Of a stretch of DNA of 64,000 nt, positions 52,123 to 61,608 are shown in pieces; position 1 is the stretch's first letter; each line of letters opens with the position of its first letter. Below the pieces are notes generated by a model that saw nothing but the letters and a program-made list of their open reading frames with translations, was not told the origin of the DNA and searched no databases. This DNA comes from Streptomyces polyasparticus (GTDB taxonomy: Bacteria; Actinomycetota; Actinomycetes; Streptomycetales; Streptomycetaceae). The position numbers were made by a program, and so were the translations under genes. The DNA is taken from assembly GCF_014493765.1 (NCBI RefSeq), contig NZ_JACTVJ010000010.1, positions 310,001 through 374,000 of the forward strand, given 5' to 3'.

Positions 52123-52903
52123 GGGCCGGCCTCCGAGGGCCCGGCCGGTCCCAACGCCTCGGTCTCACCCCGGGTGCGGCCCGGCTGCGCCTGCGGCGGG
52201 CCAACTTTTCCCCTACCCGCCCCTTCCCGAAACCGAGGGCTGCGCCCCCGGACCCCCGGTGGGTGGGCCTACGGGGGCTTCGCCCCTTGCCCCCTTTCAC
52301 GCCTGAACGGCGCTCGTCCTCAAACGCCGGACGGGCTGGGGTTGGACGCCCCGTTCAGCGCAGGCAGCGGGAGTGGCGCAACCGTGCATCGGTCGGCCGG
52401 GGGGGGGCATCCGCCTGCAGCCACGCACCAGTTGGCAGAGGCGGCACGCCCGCAGCCGCGCAGTGCTGGTGCAGAAGCCCCACCCGGCTGTGGTCGCGGG
52501 AGGGGACGGGGTGGGGTGGCTGGTTTTCGGGCGGTTCGTAACGACAAGGCGAGTCCCTCGGTACCGGCCCACATTGCCCGAAAACCAGGTATCCCACCCC
52601 GGCACCGACCCGAGACGAACCGCAGGCGCAGCCGAGCAGACGGGGAGCCGGACACGAAGCCGCACCCGAGCAGAGGGGGCCTGGGGGCGAAGCCACCAGC
52701 GGGGGTCCGGGGGCAGAGCCCCCAGGGTCGAACCCGGACGTGGCCGCAATCACGGCCCCACCGCCCGGCTCCAGAGCGCCCACCCACCGGCAGCCGACTA
52801 GGATAAGCCGGTTGTTCGGACCACCCCCGGACAACCCCGGGCAAACCAGGGGCCGAGTCGGCACCATCCCCCTGCGCAGCCGAGGCCTCGACGATGGGAC
52901 CCG
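52123..52903. other. 781-bp repeat-rich intergenic region
   Basis: No gene is seen. At 52305-52341 there is a common Streptomyces intergenic repeat, recognised by its core CAAACGCCGGACGGGCTGGG. Several hairpins follow: GGGGC/GCCCC at 52274-52286, CTGGGGGC/GCCACCAG at 52681-52699, and GGGGGC (52709-52714) / GCCCCC (52718-52723). A long inverted repeat lies in the middle. TAGGAT at 52799-52804 is a reasonable -10 for the synthetase gene, with no clear -35. A run of nine Gs lies near 52400. Confidence 0.65.
52508..52600. repeat. Long imperfect inverted repeat
   Basis: The arms at 52508-52532 and 52576-52600 are complementary at 22 of 25 positions and include the perfect block CTGGTTTTCGGGC with its complement. 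The 43-bp spacer could form a loop in RNA. The repeat is 0.3 kb before the Pls-type synthetase gene. Confidence 0.7.
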
Positions 52904-55900
52904 ATGGAAGCCACCGGTACGAACGCCGAGCTCACCCTGCTCGAAGCGGAGCTGAGCGAACAGTTCGAGGCCCCGGCCCACTTCACGGCCGGCCCCGCCG
53001 CACCACCACGCACCCTCGTCGACCTCCTCGACGCCACCGCACGGACCCACCCCGACGAGCTCGCGCTGGACGACGGCACCCGCCGCCTGACGTACCGCAC
53101 CCTGGCCACGGAGGTGGAGCAGCTACGGCGCCGGCTGGACGAGGCGGGCGTAGGCCTGGGCGACCGCGTGGGCGTCCGCGTGCCGAGCGGCACGAACGAC
53201 CTCTACATCGCGATCCTCGCCGTCCTCGCCGCGGGCGCCGCCTACGTGCCCGTGGACGCCGAAGACCCCGACGAACGCGCCGAGTTGGTGTTCGGCGAGG
53301 CCGGCGTACGCACCGTCATCACCGCAGGCCACACCTTCACCGTCGACAAGCCCGCCGACGTCCCCGCCGCCCGCCCCGGCCTCGACGACGACGCGTGGAT
53401 CATCTTCACATCCGGTTCGACCGGCAAGCCCAAGGGCGTAGCCGTCACCCACCGCAGCGCCGCCGCGTTCGTCGACGCCGAGGCCGCCCTGTTCCTCACG
53501 GAGGACCCGATCGGCCCCGGGGACCGCGTGATGGCGGGCCTCTCCGTCGCGTTCGACGCCTCCTGCGAGGAGATGTGGCTCGCGTGGCGCTACGGCGCCT
53601 GCCTCGTCCCCGTGCCCCGCTCCCAGGTACGCAGCGGCGCCGACCTCGGCCCCTGGCTGGTCGAGCAGGAGATCAGCGTCGTCTCCACCGTGCCCACGCT
53701 CGCCGCCCTGTGGGAGCCCGAAACCCTCAACGACGTCCGCCTGCTGATCTTCGGCGGCGAGGCCTGCCCGCCCGAACTCGCTCAGCGCCTGGTCACCGAG
53801 GGCCGCGAGGTGTGGAACACCTACGGCCCCACCGAGGCGACCGTGGTCGCCTGCGCCGCCCTGATGACGGGCGAGGAGCCGATCCGTATCGGACTGCCGC
53901 TGGGCGGCTGGGAGCTCGTGGTCGTCGACGAGCAGGGCCGCCCCGTACCAATGGGCGAGAGCGGTCAGCTCGTCATCGGCGGTGTGGGCCTTGCCCGTTA
54001 CCTCGACCCCGACAAGGACGCCGAGAAGTACGCGCCGCTCGAATCGATGGGCTGGCAGCGCGCCTACCGCAGCGGCGACCTCGTGAAGGCCGACCCCGAG
54101 GGGTTGATCTTCCTGGGCCGCGGCGACGAGCAGATCAAGCTCGGCGGCCGCCGTATCGAACTCGGCGAGGTGGACACCGCTCTGCAGGCGCTGCCCGGCG
54201 TCGCGGGCGCGGCCGCCGCCGTGCGCACCGCACGCAGCGGCAACCAGCTGCTCGTCGGCTACATCGTCACGCAGGAGGACTTCGACCACGCGAAGGCCGT
54301 CGAGAAGCTGCGGGCCGAACTGCCCGCGGCCCTCGTCCCGTTGCTCGCGCCGGTCGCCGATCTGCCCACCCGTACCTCCGGCAAGGTCGACCGCAACGCC
54401 CTGCCGTGGCCGCTGCCCGATGTGGAGTCCGCGGGCCCGGGCGAGCAGTTGTACGGCACCGAGGCCTGGCTCGCCGAGCAGTGGAGCGAGACCCTCGGCA
54501 TCCCCGTGACCAGCGCGTCCGACGACTTCTTCGCCATCGGCGGCAGCAGCCTCGCCGCGGCGCAGCTCACCACCCGGCTGCGCGAGCGCTACCCGAGCGC
54601 CGCCGTCCTCGACATCTACGAGCGGCCCGTCCTGCGCAAGCTGGCCCGCCGCCTGGAGAAGTCCGTACAGGACGACGGCAAGGCACGCGAGATCAAGCCG
54701 GTGCCGGTCCGCGCGCAGATCGCCCAACTGCTCCTGATCCTGCCGCTGTTCACCCTGATGGGCCTGCGCTGGACGGTTGCACTCGCCGCCCTCGGCAATG
54801 CGCTGCACTGGTTCGGCGCCTACCCCTGGGCGCCCACCGCCTCCTGGTGGCTGATTGGCGCCGGCACCCTGGTCCTGTTCACACCGCCCGGCCGCCTGCT
54901 CCTCTCGGCCGGCGGAGCGCGCCTGCTGCTGCGGGGCGTCCAGCCCGGCACGTATCCCCGTGGCGGCAGCGTGCACCTGCGGCTGTGGACCGCCGAACGT
55001 CTCGCCGAGTACAGCGGCGCGACCTCCCTGACCGGCTCCTGGCTGGAGCGGTACGCACGGGCACTCGGCGCCAAGGTCGGCTCCGATGTGGACCTGCACT
55101 CGCTGCCGCCGGTCACCGGACTGCTCAAGCTCGGCCGCGGCTGCGCCGTGGAGACCGAAGTGGACCTGTCCGGACACTGGCTGGACGGCGACCGCCTGCA
55201 CATCGGCACCGTCAAGGTCGGCGCCGGCGCGGTGGTCGGCACGCGCAGCATCCTGTTCCCGGGCGCGCGGATCGGCAAGCGCGCCGAGGTCGCCCCGGGT
55301 TCGGCCGTACGCGGGCAGGTGCCCACCGGTCAGCGCTGGGCCGGTTCGCCCGCCGAGAAGCTCGGCAAGGCGAAGCGGGACTGGCCGGGGCAGCGGCCGC
55401 CGCGTGCCGTGCACTGGCGCGCGATGTACGGCCTGACCGGCATCGCGCTGAGCCTGCTTCCCCTGGCCGCAGCCGTGCCCGCCCTCTGCGTGGCCCAGGC
55501 CTTCGTCCCCGCCGACGCCTCGCTCGCCGAAGCCGCCCGGGGAGCGGCCCTCGCGCTCGTCCCCGCGACACTCGCCTTCGGCCTCGCGTATGCCGTCCTG
55601 ATCCTGACCGGCGTCCGTCTGCTCAGCCTCGGCCTGCGCACGGGCACCCGCCCCACGCACAGCCGCATCGGCTGGCAGGCCTGGACCGTCACGCAGCTGA
55701 TGGACCTGTCCCGGCAGACCCTCTTCCCGCTCTACGCGGGGCTCGTGACGCCCGTGTGGATGCGGCTCCTCGGGATGCGCATCGGCCGTGGCGCCGAGGT
55801 CTCCACCGTCCTCGCGCTGCCCAGCCTGACCACGGTGGGCGAGGGCGCGTTCCTCGCCGACGACACGCTGACCGCACCGTACGAACTGGGCGGCGGCTGG

Positions 55901-56791
55901 GTGCGGATCGGCCGCGCGGAGATCGGCCGGCGGGCCTTCCTCGGCAACTCGGGCATGACCGCGCCCGGCCGCAGCGTCCCCGACGACGGCCTGGTGGGTG
56001 TCCTGTCCGCCACGCCGAAGAAGGCCAAGAAGGGCAGCTCGTATCTGGGTCTGCCGCCGGTGAAACTGCCGCGCGCCGCCGCCGACTCGGACGACAGCCG
56101 CACCTACGCGCCGCCGCTGAAGCTGCGGCTGGCCCGCGCGCTGGTCGAAGCCTGCCGGATCGTCCCCGTCCTCTGCTCGGCCGCGCTCCTCGTCCTCACC
56201 GCCGGACTGCTCGCCTTCCTCGCCTCGTACGGGCTGTGGCTGGCCGCCCTGCTGAGCGGCGCCGTGCTGCTCGTCGCGGGCGCGCTCGCGTGCCTGGTGT
56301 CGATCGTCGCCAAGTGGGCGCTCGTCGGACGCCACCGCACGGGGGAGCACCCGCTGTGGTGCGGCTTCGTCTGGCGCAACGAACTCGCCGACACCTTCGT
56401 CGAGATGCTCGCCGTGCCGTGGCTGGCCGGAGCGGTCCCCGGCACCCCTGTCCTGAACGTGTGGCTGCGCGGCCTCGGCGCGCACATCGGGCGGGGCGTG
56501 TGGTGCGAGAGCTACTGGCTGCCCGAGACCGATCTGGTCACGCTCGAAGCCGCGACCAGCGTGAACCGCGGCTGTGTACTGCAGACCCACCTCTTCCACG
56601 ATCGGATCTTGAGGACGGATACTGTGGTCCTCCGCGAGGGCGCCACCCTGGGCCCGGGCGGAATCGTGCTGCCCGGCAGCGAGGTCGGTGCCCGGAGCAC
56701 CCTGGGTCCCGCGTCGCTGGTGATGGCCGGCGAGTCGCTGCCGGCGGACACCCGATGGCTCGGCAACCCGATCGAGGCCTGGCGCCCCTGA
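52904..56791 (+). CDS. pls: Pls/PosA-family non-ribosomal peptide synthetase (epsilon-poly-L-lysine synthetase type)
   Basis: 1295 residues, close to S. albulus Pls (about 1,320). Order: adenylation domain (about 30-510; FTSGSTGKPKGVAV, NTYGPTEATVVAC, YRSGDL, RTSGKVDRNAL), carrier domain with phosphopantetheine Ser S549 (FFAIGGSSL), then alternating membrane segments and three tandem hexapeptide-like domains (about 720-830, 950-1010, 1170-1290) to the end. This A-T-membrane-(C1-C2-C3) layout is specific to Pls. The inferred A-domain code is D218 A219 E222 S261 I282 G284 T306 V314 V315 K494, close to the lysine code DAESIGSVCK of bacitracin synthetase as I recall it. A poly-lysine or related cationic homopolymer is the likely product. 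Confidence 0.88.
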   Translation: MEATGTNAELTLLEAELSEQFEAPAHFTAGPAAPPRTLVDLLDATARTHPDELALDDGTRRLTYRTLATEVEQLRRRLDEAGVGLGDRVGVRVPSGTNDLYIAILAVLAAGAAYVPVDAEDPDERAELVFGEAGVRTVITAGHTFTVDKPADVPAARPGLDDDAWIIFTSGSTGKPKGVAVTHRSAAAFVDAEAALFLTEDPIGPGDRVMAGLSVAFDASCEEMWLAWRYGACLVPVPRSQVRSGADLGPWLVEQEISVVSTVPTLAALWEPETLNDVRLLIFGGEACPPELAQRLVTEGREVWNTYGPTEATVVACAALMTGEEPIRIGLPLGGWELVVVDEQGRPVPMGESGQLVIGGVGLARYLDPDKDAEKYAPLESMGWQRAYRSGDLVKADPEGLIFLGRGDEQIKLGGRRIELGEVDTALQALPGVAGAAAAVRTARSGNQLLVGYIVTQEDFDHAKAVEKLRAELPAALVPLLAPVADLPTRTSGKVDRNALPWPLPDVESAGPGEQLYGTEAWLAEQWSETLGIPVTSASDDFFAIGGSSLAAAQLTTRLRERYPSAAVLDIYERPVLRKLARRLEKSVQDDGKAREIKPVPVRAQIAQLLLILPLFTLMGLRWTVALAALGNALHWFGAYPWAPTASWWLIGAGTLVLFTPPGRLLLSAGGARLLLRGVQPGTYPRGGSVHLRLWTAERLAEYSGATSLTGSWLERYARALGAKVGSDVDLHSLPPVTGLLKLGRGCAVETEVDLSGHWLDGDRLHIGTVKVGAGAVVGTRSILFPGARIGKRAEVAPGSAVRGQVPTGQRWAGSPAEKLGKAKRDWPGQRPPRAVHWRAMYGLTGIALSLLPLAAAVPALCVAQAFVPADASLAEAARGAALALVPATLAFGLAYAVLILTGVRLLSLGLRTGTRPTHSRIGWQAWTVTQLMDLSRQTLFPLYAGLVTPVWMRLLGMRIGRGAEVSTVLALPSLTTVGEGAFLADDTLTAPYELGGGWVRIGRAEIGRRAFLGNSGMTAPGRSVPDDGLVGVLSATPKKAKKGSSYLGLPPVKLPRAAADSDDSRTYAPPLKLRLARALVEACRIVPVLCSAALLVLTAGLLAFLASYGLWLAALLSGAVLLVAGALACLVSIVAKWALVGRHRTGEHPLWCGFVWRNELADTFVEMLAVPWLAGAVPGTPVLNVWLRGLGAHIGRGVWCESYWLPETDLVTLEAATSVNRGCVLQTHLFHDRILRTDTVVLREGATLGPGGIVLPGSEVGARSTLGPASLVMAGESLPADTRWLGNPIEAWRP

Positions 56792-56858
56792 GACGGATCT
56801 TCAAGGGCCTGCCCGGGCGGCACCGCGGACAAGCAACTGGGCAGGGAGCGGACCACAC

Positions 56859-58190
56859 GTGAGCGGGCACCAGAAGGCGGCAGCGGACCCCTACTTCCCG
56901 GACAACGGCGACCTCCGCTACCGGGTGCACCGCTACGAGCTGGACCTCGACTACCGACCCGGACCCAACCGCCTGGCCGGCACGGCCCGCATCAGCGCCA
57001 TCGCGGGCCGTGCGCCGCTGGCGGAGTTCCAGCTCAACCTGGGCGACTTCCGTATCGGCCGGATCCGCGTCGACGGCCGGGCCGCCCACTACACGCACCG
57101 CGGCGGCCGCCTGCGGGTCAGACCCGCGAAGGCACTGCCCGCGGGCAAGGCCTTCACCGTCGAGGTGCACTACTCGGGCAACCCCAAGCCCGTGAACAGC
57201 CCCTGGGGCGGCATCGGCTGGGAGGAGCTGACCGACGGCGCGCTCGTCGCCAGCCAGCCGGTCGGCGCGCCGTCCTGGTACCCGTGCAACGACCGGCCCG
57301 CCGACAAGGCCGCGTACCAGATCTCGCTCACCACGCCGTCCGCGTACCAGGTGGTCGTCGGCGGCAAGCTGCTCACCCGTACCACCAAGTCCTCCACCAC
57401 GACCTGGGTGTACGAGCAGTCCGCGCCCACCCCGAGCTACCTGGTCGGCCTGTCCATCGGCAAGTACCAGACCGCGCTGCTCGGTGACCCGGGCCTCGGC
57501 GGCGTCCCGCAGACCGGGCACTTCCCGGCGCATCTGCTCACGGACTTCTCCCGCGACTTCGCCCGCCAGCCGCAGATGATGGCGCTCTTCGAGGAGCTCT
57601 TCGGGGCCTACCCCTTCGGCGAATACGCCGTGGTCGTGGCGGACGAGGAACTCGACGTACCGGTCGAGGCACAGGGGCTCTCGCTGTTCGGCACCAACCA
57701 CGTGGACGGTGCCCGGGGTTCGGAGCGCCTGGTCGCGCACGAGCTCGCCCACCAGTGGTTCGGCAACAGCGTCACCATCGCCGACTGGCGGCACATCTGG
57801 CTCAACGAAGGCCTCGCGAAGTACGCGGAGTGGCTCTGGTCGGAGCGCTCCGGGGGCCGGACCGCACACGAACTGGCGGCGGTCGCCCACCGGTTGCTCG
57901 CCGGCCAGAGCCAGGACCTCAAGCTCGCCGACCCCGGCCGCAAGCTGATGTTCGACGACCGGCTTTACGAACGCGGCGGCCTCGCGGTGCACGCGGTGCG
58001 CTGCGCGCTCGGCGACGCGGCCTTCTTCACGATGCTGCGCGCCTGGGCCTCCGTCCACCGCGGCGGCATCGTCACCACGCAGACCTTCGTCTCCCACGCG
58101 GAACGCCACGCGGACCGCCCCCTGGACGAACTGTTCCACGCCTGGCTCTACGAGGGCCGCCTTCCCCCCATGCCGCAGGCCGGTCGTTGA
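56859..58190 (+). CDS. M1-family zinc metallopeptidase (short form)
   Basis: 443 residues, GTG start after GCAGGGAGCGGA. The zinc site HELAH (H294, E295, H298) with E317 (NEGLAKYAEW) after 18 residues is exact for M1. The upstream GGIGWEEL and NDRPADKAAYQISL blocks are also family-typical. No C-terminal ERAP1-like domain and no signal peptide are present. It lies 67 bp behind the Pls gene with no terminator seen, so it is probably in the same operon. It may be an aminopeptidase acting on the polymer, for length control, turnover or self-protection (inference). Confidence 0.85.
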   Translation: MSGHQKAAADPYFPDNGDLRYRVHRYELDLDYRPGPNRLAGTARISAIAGRAPLAEFQLNLGDFRIGRIRVDGRAAHYTHRGGRLRVRPAKALPAGKAFTVEVHYSGNPKPVNSPWGGIGWEELTDGALVASQPVGAPSWYPCNDRPADKAAYQISLTTPSAYQVVVGGKLLTRTTKSSTTTWVYEQSAPTPSYLVGLSIGKYQTALLGDPGLGGVPQTGHFPAHLLTDFSRDFARQPQMMALFEELFGAYPFGEYAVVVADEELDVPVEAQGLSLFGTNHVDGARGSERLVAHELAHQWFGNSVTIADWRHIWLNEGLAKYAEWLWSERSGGRTAHELAAVAHRLLAGQSQDLKLADPGRKLMFDDRLYERGGLAVHAVRCALGDAAFFTMLRAWASVHRGGIVTTQTFVSHAERHADRPLDELFHAWLYEGRLPPMPQAGR

Positions 58191-58197
58191 CCACAGG

Positions 58198-58617
58198 TCA
58201 GAGCGTGTAGGGGTAGAGGCTGATTTTCTCGCGCTCCAGGAACAGCTCCACCCAGGTACCGGCGATCTCCTCGGGCAGCGGATCGGTGAGGTCCAGGAGG
58301 ATCGTGCTGTCGCCCAGTTCCAGCACGGCGGCCCCGTCCGGCGTGGGGTTCAGCCGTCCGCGCAGGATCACGCAGTGTCCGCCCGGTCGCCCCCCCGGGC
58401 CGCAACCGGCAGCGGGCTTCGCGTTCCGTCCCCAGTCGATCTCCGCATCGACCGTCCACTCGACGTGATACGGACCGGGTGCGGCGTCCTCGGCGCCGCA
58501 CCAGCGCACCGCGGTTCGCCCGAAGGACGTCTGGATCTGGGCCAGCCACGGACTCCAGGGGAACTTCGCGATCTTCTCCACCTCGATCAGCACCGGTCGA
58601 TCATGCAGGAGCCGCAC
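58198..58617 (-). CDS. Hypothetical protein
   Basis: About 139 residues; the true start may be the GTG at 58593, since neither candidate has a good ribosome site. No known domain is recognised. It has no signal peptide. Features are FPWSPWLAQIQTSFGRTAVRWCG, a Gly/Pro-rich loop (AAGCGPGGRPGGHC) and a C-terminal beta-rich part (TILLDLTDPLPEEIAGTWVELFLE). It is convergent with the M1 peptidase, with only 7 bp between the stops. Confidence 0.6.
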   Translation of the reverse strand: MRLLHDRPVLIEVEKIAKFPWSPWLAQIQTSFGRTAVRWCGAEDAAPGPYHVEWTVDAEIDWGRNAKPAAGCGPGGRPGGHCVILRGRLNPTPDGAAVLELGDSTILLDLTDPLPEEIAGTWVELFLEREKISLYPYTL

Positions 58618-58736
58618 CGGTAGCGGAAGCCGTGCGGTCCGGTGGACCGATCCCGGGAGGGGAACTGCCTGGCCCGTTCGCGCGTCCTAGCGTCGACACG
58701 GCGTCCGTGACCGGGTCCTTGCCGAAGGGCGGCAGC

Positions 58737-59624
58737 ATGCGCGTTCGTCAACTGACCGGTCTCCTTGTGCTGTTGCTGGCGGGCATGCTGAGCCTCGCGG
58801 GCTGCGGGGACGAGAGCTCCGCAGGGGGCGGCCCCGCCGTGGACGGCGAGGGCAAGGGCCGTGCGCGGCAGGTCTCGGACGCCTGGCGTGGATCGGACGC
58901 CGCGCAGCAGTGGCGCGAAGGTTTCTTCCCGCTGGAAGAGCTGGTCTGGCTGCCGGCGGACGCCTGGCACAGCAGCGAGGACAAAATCGCCTACGGGGAG
59001 GGCAGGTTCACCGTCGCGGGTGAGCTGTCCGACAAGGCGACCCAGGGGAAGATCCGCTGGGAGGACAGCGGGGAGTCGCTCGGCGTGCAGGTGCTGTCGG
59101 CCGAGGCGACCTTAGAGCTCTTCCGGACCCAGGAACCGTCCGGCGAGGGACAGGGCCTGACGATCACGCAGGCGAAGCTCGACCTGCACCGGGTGGCGAC
59201 CAGCCGCGGTCCGGCCTCCGTACCCGTCTGGTACTTCACCGTGCAGGGCTACGACCAGCCGCTGATCCGCGCGGCCGTGGCGGCGGACGCCATCACGCGG
59301 TCACCGATCGGCCCGGTCGAGGAGCAGACCGACGATCTGATGCCGCTCGATGGCCTCGGGTCGGTTTCCGGCGACGGACGTTCCCTGGTCGTCCTCGCCG
59401 GTCACGGCGCCTGCGACGACGGCCCGGTGGTGCAGGTGCTCGAGACCGACGAGAATGTGGTGCTCACGGCATCGGTGCGCGGCAGGAACGACGGACCGTG
59501 CACCGACCAGTTGCTGATCGAGAAGGTCACGGTGAAGCTGAAGCAGCCGCTGGGGAAGCGCGTGCTGCTCGATGCGTTCACCGGTGTGCCGGTGGAGCTG
59601 AAGGGCCGCCAGTCCTCCCCGTGA
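58737..59624 (+). CDS. Putative secreted lipoprotein
   Basis: 295 residues. The signal peptide RVRQLTGLLVLLLAGMLSLAGC has a strong lipobox (LAGC). The mature part starts with a Gly/Ser-rich linker, then a beta-rich domain of unknown family (WLPADAWHSSEDKIAYGEGRFTVAGELSD, VPVWYFTVQGYDQPLIRAAVAADAI, LVVLAGHGACDDGPVVQVLETDENVVLTASV, read in parts). ATG follows GAAGGGCGGCAGC. It is expected at the outer face of the membrane. Its partner is unknown; the next gene, on the same strand, encodes a small membrane protein. Confidence 0.75.
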   Translation: MRVRQLTGLLVLLLAGMLSLAGCGDESSAGGGPAVDGEGKGRARQVSDAWRGSDAAQQWREGFFPLEELVWLPADAWHSSEDKIAYGEGRFTVAGELSDKATQGKIRWEDSGESLGVQVLSAEATLELFRTQEPSGEGQGLTITQAKLDLHRVATSRGPASVPVWYFTVQGYDQPLIRAAVAADAITRSPIGPVEEQTDDLMPLDGLGSVSGDGRSLVVLAGHGACDDGPVVQVLETDENVVLTASVRGRNDGPCTDQLLIEKVTVKLKQPLGKRVLLDAFTGVPVELKGRQSSP

Positions 59625-59712
59625 GCGGGGCCAGGTCTCGTTTCGGCCGGTGAGGGTACTCGCAGAGCCGGCGCGCGGGGACTCCGCGGACCCGGTGGAG
59701 GGAGTGCACAGC

Positions 59713-60216
59713 GTGACGACGCAGGAGAAGGGTACGGAGATACGCAACGGCCGGAACGAGACACCCGAGGAGCGAGCCGACCGCCAGTGGGCGGAACTCC
59801 TCCAGGAAGTACGGGTCGCCCAGACCGGCGTCCAGATCCTCTTCGGCTTCCTCCTGACCGTCGCCTTCACACCACGCTTCGCCGAGCTGGGGGACACGGA
59901 CCGGGGGATCTACCTCGCCACCGTCCTGCTCGGTTCGCTCGCCACCGGGGCCCTGATCGGCCCCGTCTCCTTCCACCGGATCGTTTCCGGCCGCCGCATC
60001 AAGCCGCAGACCGTCACCTGGGCCTCCCGTCTCGTCTTCACCGGGCTGATCCTGCTGCTCGGCACCCTCGCCGCCGCCCTGCTCCTGATCCTGCGCGTGG
60101 TGCTGCACGACGGCGTCGTCCCGTGGCTCGTGACCGGCGTCGTCACCTGGTACCTCGTGTGCTGGTTCGTCCTGCCGCTGTGGGCCCGTCGCCGCCACAC
60201 GTCCTCCCAGGACTGA
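59713..60216 (+). CDS. DUF6328-like small membrane protein
   Basis: 167 residues from GTG at 59713. A charged N-terminus (TPEERADRQWAELLQEVRVAQTG) leads to four predicted transmembrane helices (VQILFGFLLTVAFT, IYLATVLLGSLATGALIGPVS, LVFTGLILLLGTLAAALLLIL, LVTGVVTWYLVCWFVLPLW). The R-x-A-Q-T-G-V-Q motif is typical of the DUF6328 family of actinobacteria. Function is unknown. The first 35 residues are cytoplasmic and helical. Confidence 0.75.
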   Translation: MTTQEKGTEIRNGRNETPEERADRQWAELLQEVRVAQTGVQILFGFLLTVAFTPRFAELGDTDRGIYLATVLLGSLATGALIGPVSFHRIVSGRRIKPQTVTWASRLVFTGLILLLGTLAAALLLILRVVLHDGVVPWLVTGVVTWYLVCWFVLPLWARRRHTSSQD

Positions 60217-60304
60217 GCCGCCGACCCATTGGGTGATCCTCCAGAACGTCGTCCCGTACTCCTGGAGGAAGCTCGCATCTGCGGCCCGGGGATCCGCTTG
60301 TGGC

Positions 60305-60334
60305 TTGCAGATGCCACTCGTACGGGCCTACTTT
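60305..60334 (+). promoter_or_regulatory. Promoter of a probably leaderless molybdate regulator
   Basis: TTGCAG (60305-60310) and TACTTT (60329-60334) are spaced by 18 bp. The ATG at 60342 begins 7 bp after the -10, where transcription is expected to start, and there is no Shine-Dalgarno. This fits a leaderless mRNA. Confidence 0.55.
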
Positions 60335-60341
60335 GGCGCAC

Positions 60342-60737
60342 ATGCAGTCGTACACCATCGGTCAGGCGGCCCGCCTCCTCGGCGTCAGCGCCGACACCGT
60401 CCGCCGCTGGGCGGACGCCGGACGCGTCGAGACCCATCGCGACGAGGCCGGGCGGAGGCTCATCGAGGGCCGGGCCCTGGCCGCCTTCTCGGTCGAGGTC
60501 GGCCAGGGCGCACACGGCGACGAGGAGACCTCGTACACCTCGGCCCGCAACGCCTTCCCCGGCATCGTCACCGCGGTGAAGCTCGGCGATGTCGCCGCGC
60601 AGGTGGAGATCCAGGCCGGGCCCCATCGCCTCGTCTCGCTGCTGACCCGTGAGGCCGTCGAGGAACTCGGTCTCGAGGTCGGCATGCAGGCCACCGCCCG
60701 CGTGAAGTCGACGAACGTTCATATCGACCGGACCTGA
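60342..60737 (+). CDS. MerR-type HTH - TOBE (molybdopterin-binding) protein
   Basis: 131 residues. The HTH is YTIGQAARLLGVSADTVRRWADAGRVETHRDEAGRRL (in parts), residues 3-40, followed by a Mop/TOBE domain (about 65-131: SARNAFPGIVTAVKLGDVAAQVEIQAG, VTREAVEELGLEVGM replaced here by LTREAVEELGLEVGMQATARVKSTNVHI). Such proteins bind molybdate and regulate or store it. It precedes modA by 82 bp in the same direction, so control of the transporter is likely. Confidence 0.88.
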   Translation: MQSYTIGQAARLLGVSADTVRRWADAGRVETHRDEAGRRLIEGRALAAFSVEVGQGAHGDEETSYTSARNAFPGIVTAVKLGDVAAQVEIQAGPHRLVSLLTREAVEELGLEVGMQATARVKSTNVHIDRT

Positions 60738-60819
60738 ACCCACCGGGCCGGCCCCGCGGCCGCGCCCCGCTTTCGCATCAGCTGCAGCACCTGCCGCCGT
60801 ACAAGGAGAGCCACACCCC

Positions 60820-61608
60820 ATGACGATCGCCTTCACCCCGCGCCGCGCAGCCGCCGGACTCCTCACCGCGGCGCTGCTCGTCCCGCTCGCCGCGTGCGGC
60901 GACGAGGACGGCGGGACGAAGAACGCGGGCGGTGAAGGCACGAAGACCGAGCTGACCGTCCTCGCCGCGGCCTCGCTCACCGATGTGTTCAGGACCGCCG
61001 GAGCCGCGTACGAGAAGGCGCACCCCGGCACCACGGTCACGTTCTCCTTCGCCGGTTCGCAGGACCTGGCCGCCCAGGTGAAGCAGGGTGCCCCCGCCGA
61101 CGCCCTGGTCACCGCCGACGAGAAGACGATGGACGGGCTGAAGGGCGACACCGGCACCCCGTCCGTCATCGCGAAGAACCGCTTGGTCATCGCCACCGGC
61201 AAGGGCAACCCGCAGCACATCAAGGACCTCAGGGACCTCGCGAAGAGCGATCTCAAGGTGGTGCTCGCCGCCCCCGAGGTCCCCGTCGGCCGCTACAGCA
61301 AGGCGATCCTCGACAAGCAGCACGTCGACGTGCAGCCGGTGTCGCAGGAGCCCAACGTTCGCGCGGTCCTCAGCAAGGTCGAACTCGGCGAGGCCGACGC
61401 CGGCATCGTCTACAAGACCGATATCGCCGCCGCCGACGGCAAGGCCGAGGGCATCGACATCCCCGACGCGCAGAACGCCATCGCCGCCTACCCGGCCGCC
61501 ACCCTCAAGACCTCCGAACACGCGGACGCGGCCGCCGCGTTCGTGCGGTGGCTCGGCGGCGCCGAGGCCCAGAAGATCCTCGCGGACGCCGGGTTCCAGA
61601 AGCCATGA
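60820..61608 (+). CDS. modA: Molybdate ABC transporter substrate-binding lipoprotein ModA
   Basis: 262 residues, ATG after AAGGAGAGCC. The signal peptide ends LAAC, a lipobox. The ModA fold shows LTVLAAASLTDVFRTAGAAYEKAHPG, VTFSFAGSQDLAAQVKQGAPADALVTADEKTM, NRLVIATGKGNPQHI and EADAGIVYKTD (quoted in parts). The Ser residues in AAASLTD and FAGSQ typically bind the oxyanion. The ATG of the permease-ATPase fusion overlaps its stop (ATGA). Confidence 0.92.
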   Translation: MTIAFTPRRAAAGLLTAALLVPLAACGDEDGGTKNAGGEGTKTELTVLAAASLTDVFRTAGAAYEKAHPGTTVTFSFAGSQDLAAQVKQGAPADALVTADEKTMDGLKGDTGTPSVIAKNRLVIATGKGNPQHIKDLRDLAKSDLKVVLAAPEVPVGRYSKAILDKQHVDVQPVSQEPNVRAVLSKVELGEADAGIVYKTDIAAADGKAEGIDIPDAQNAIAAYPAATLKTSEHADAAAAFVRWLGGAEAQKILADAGFQKP

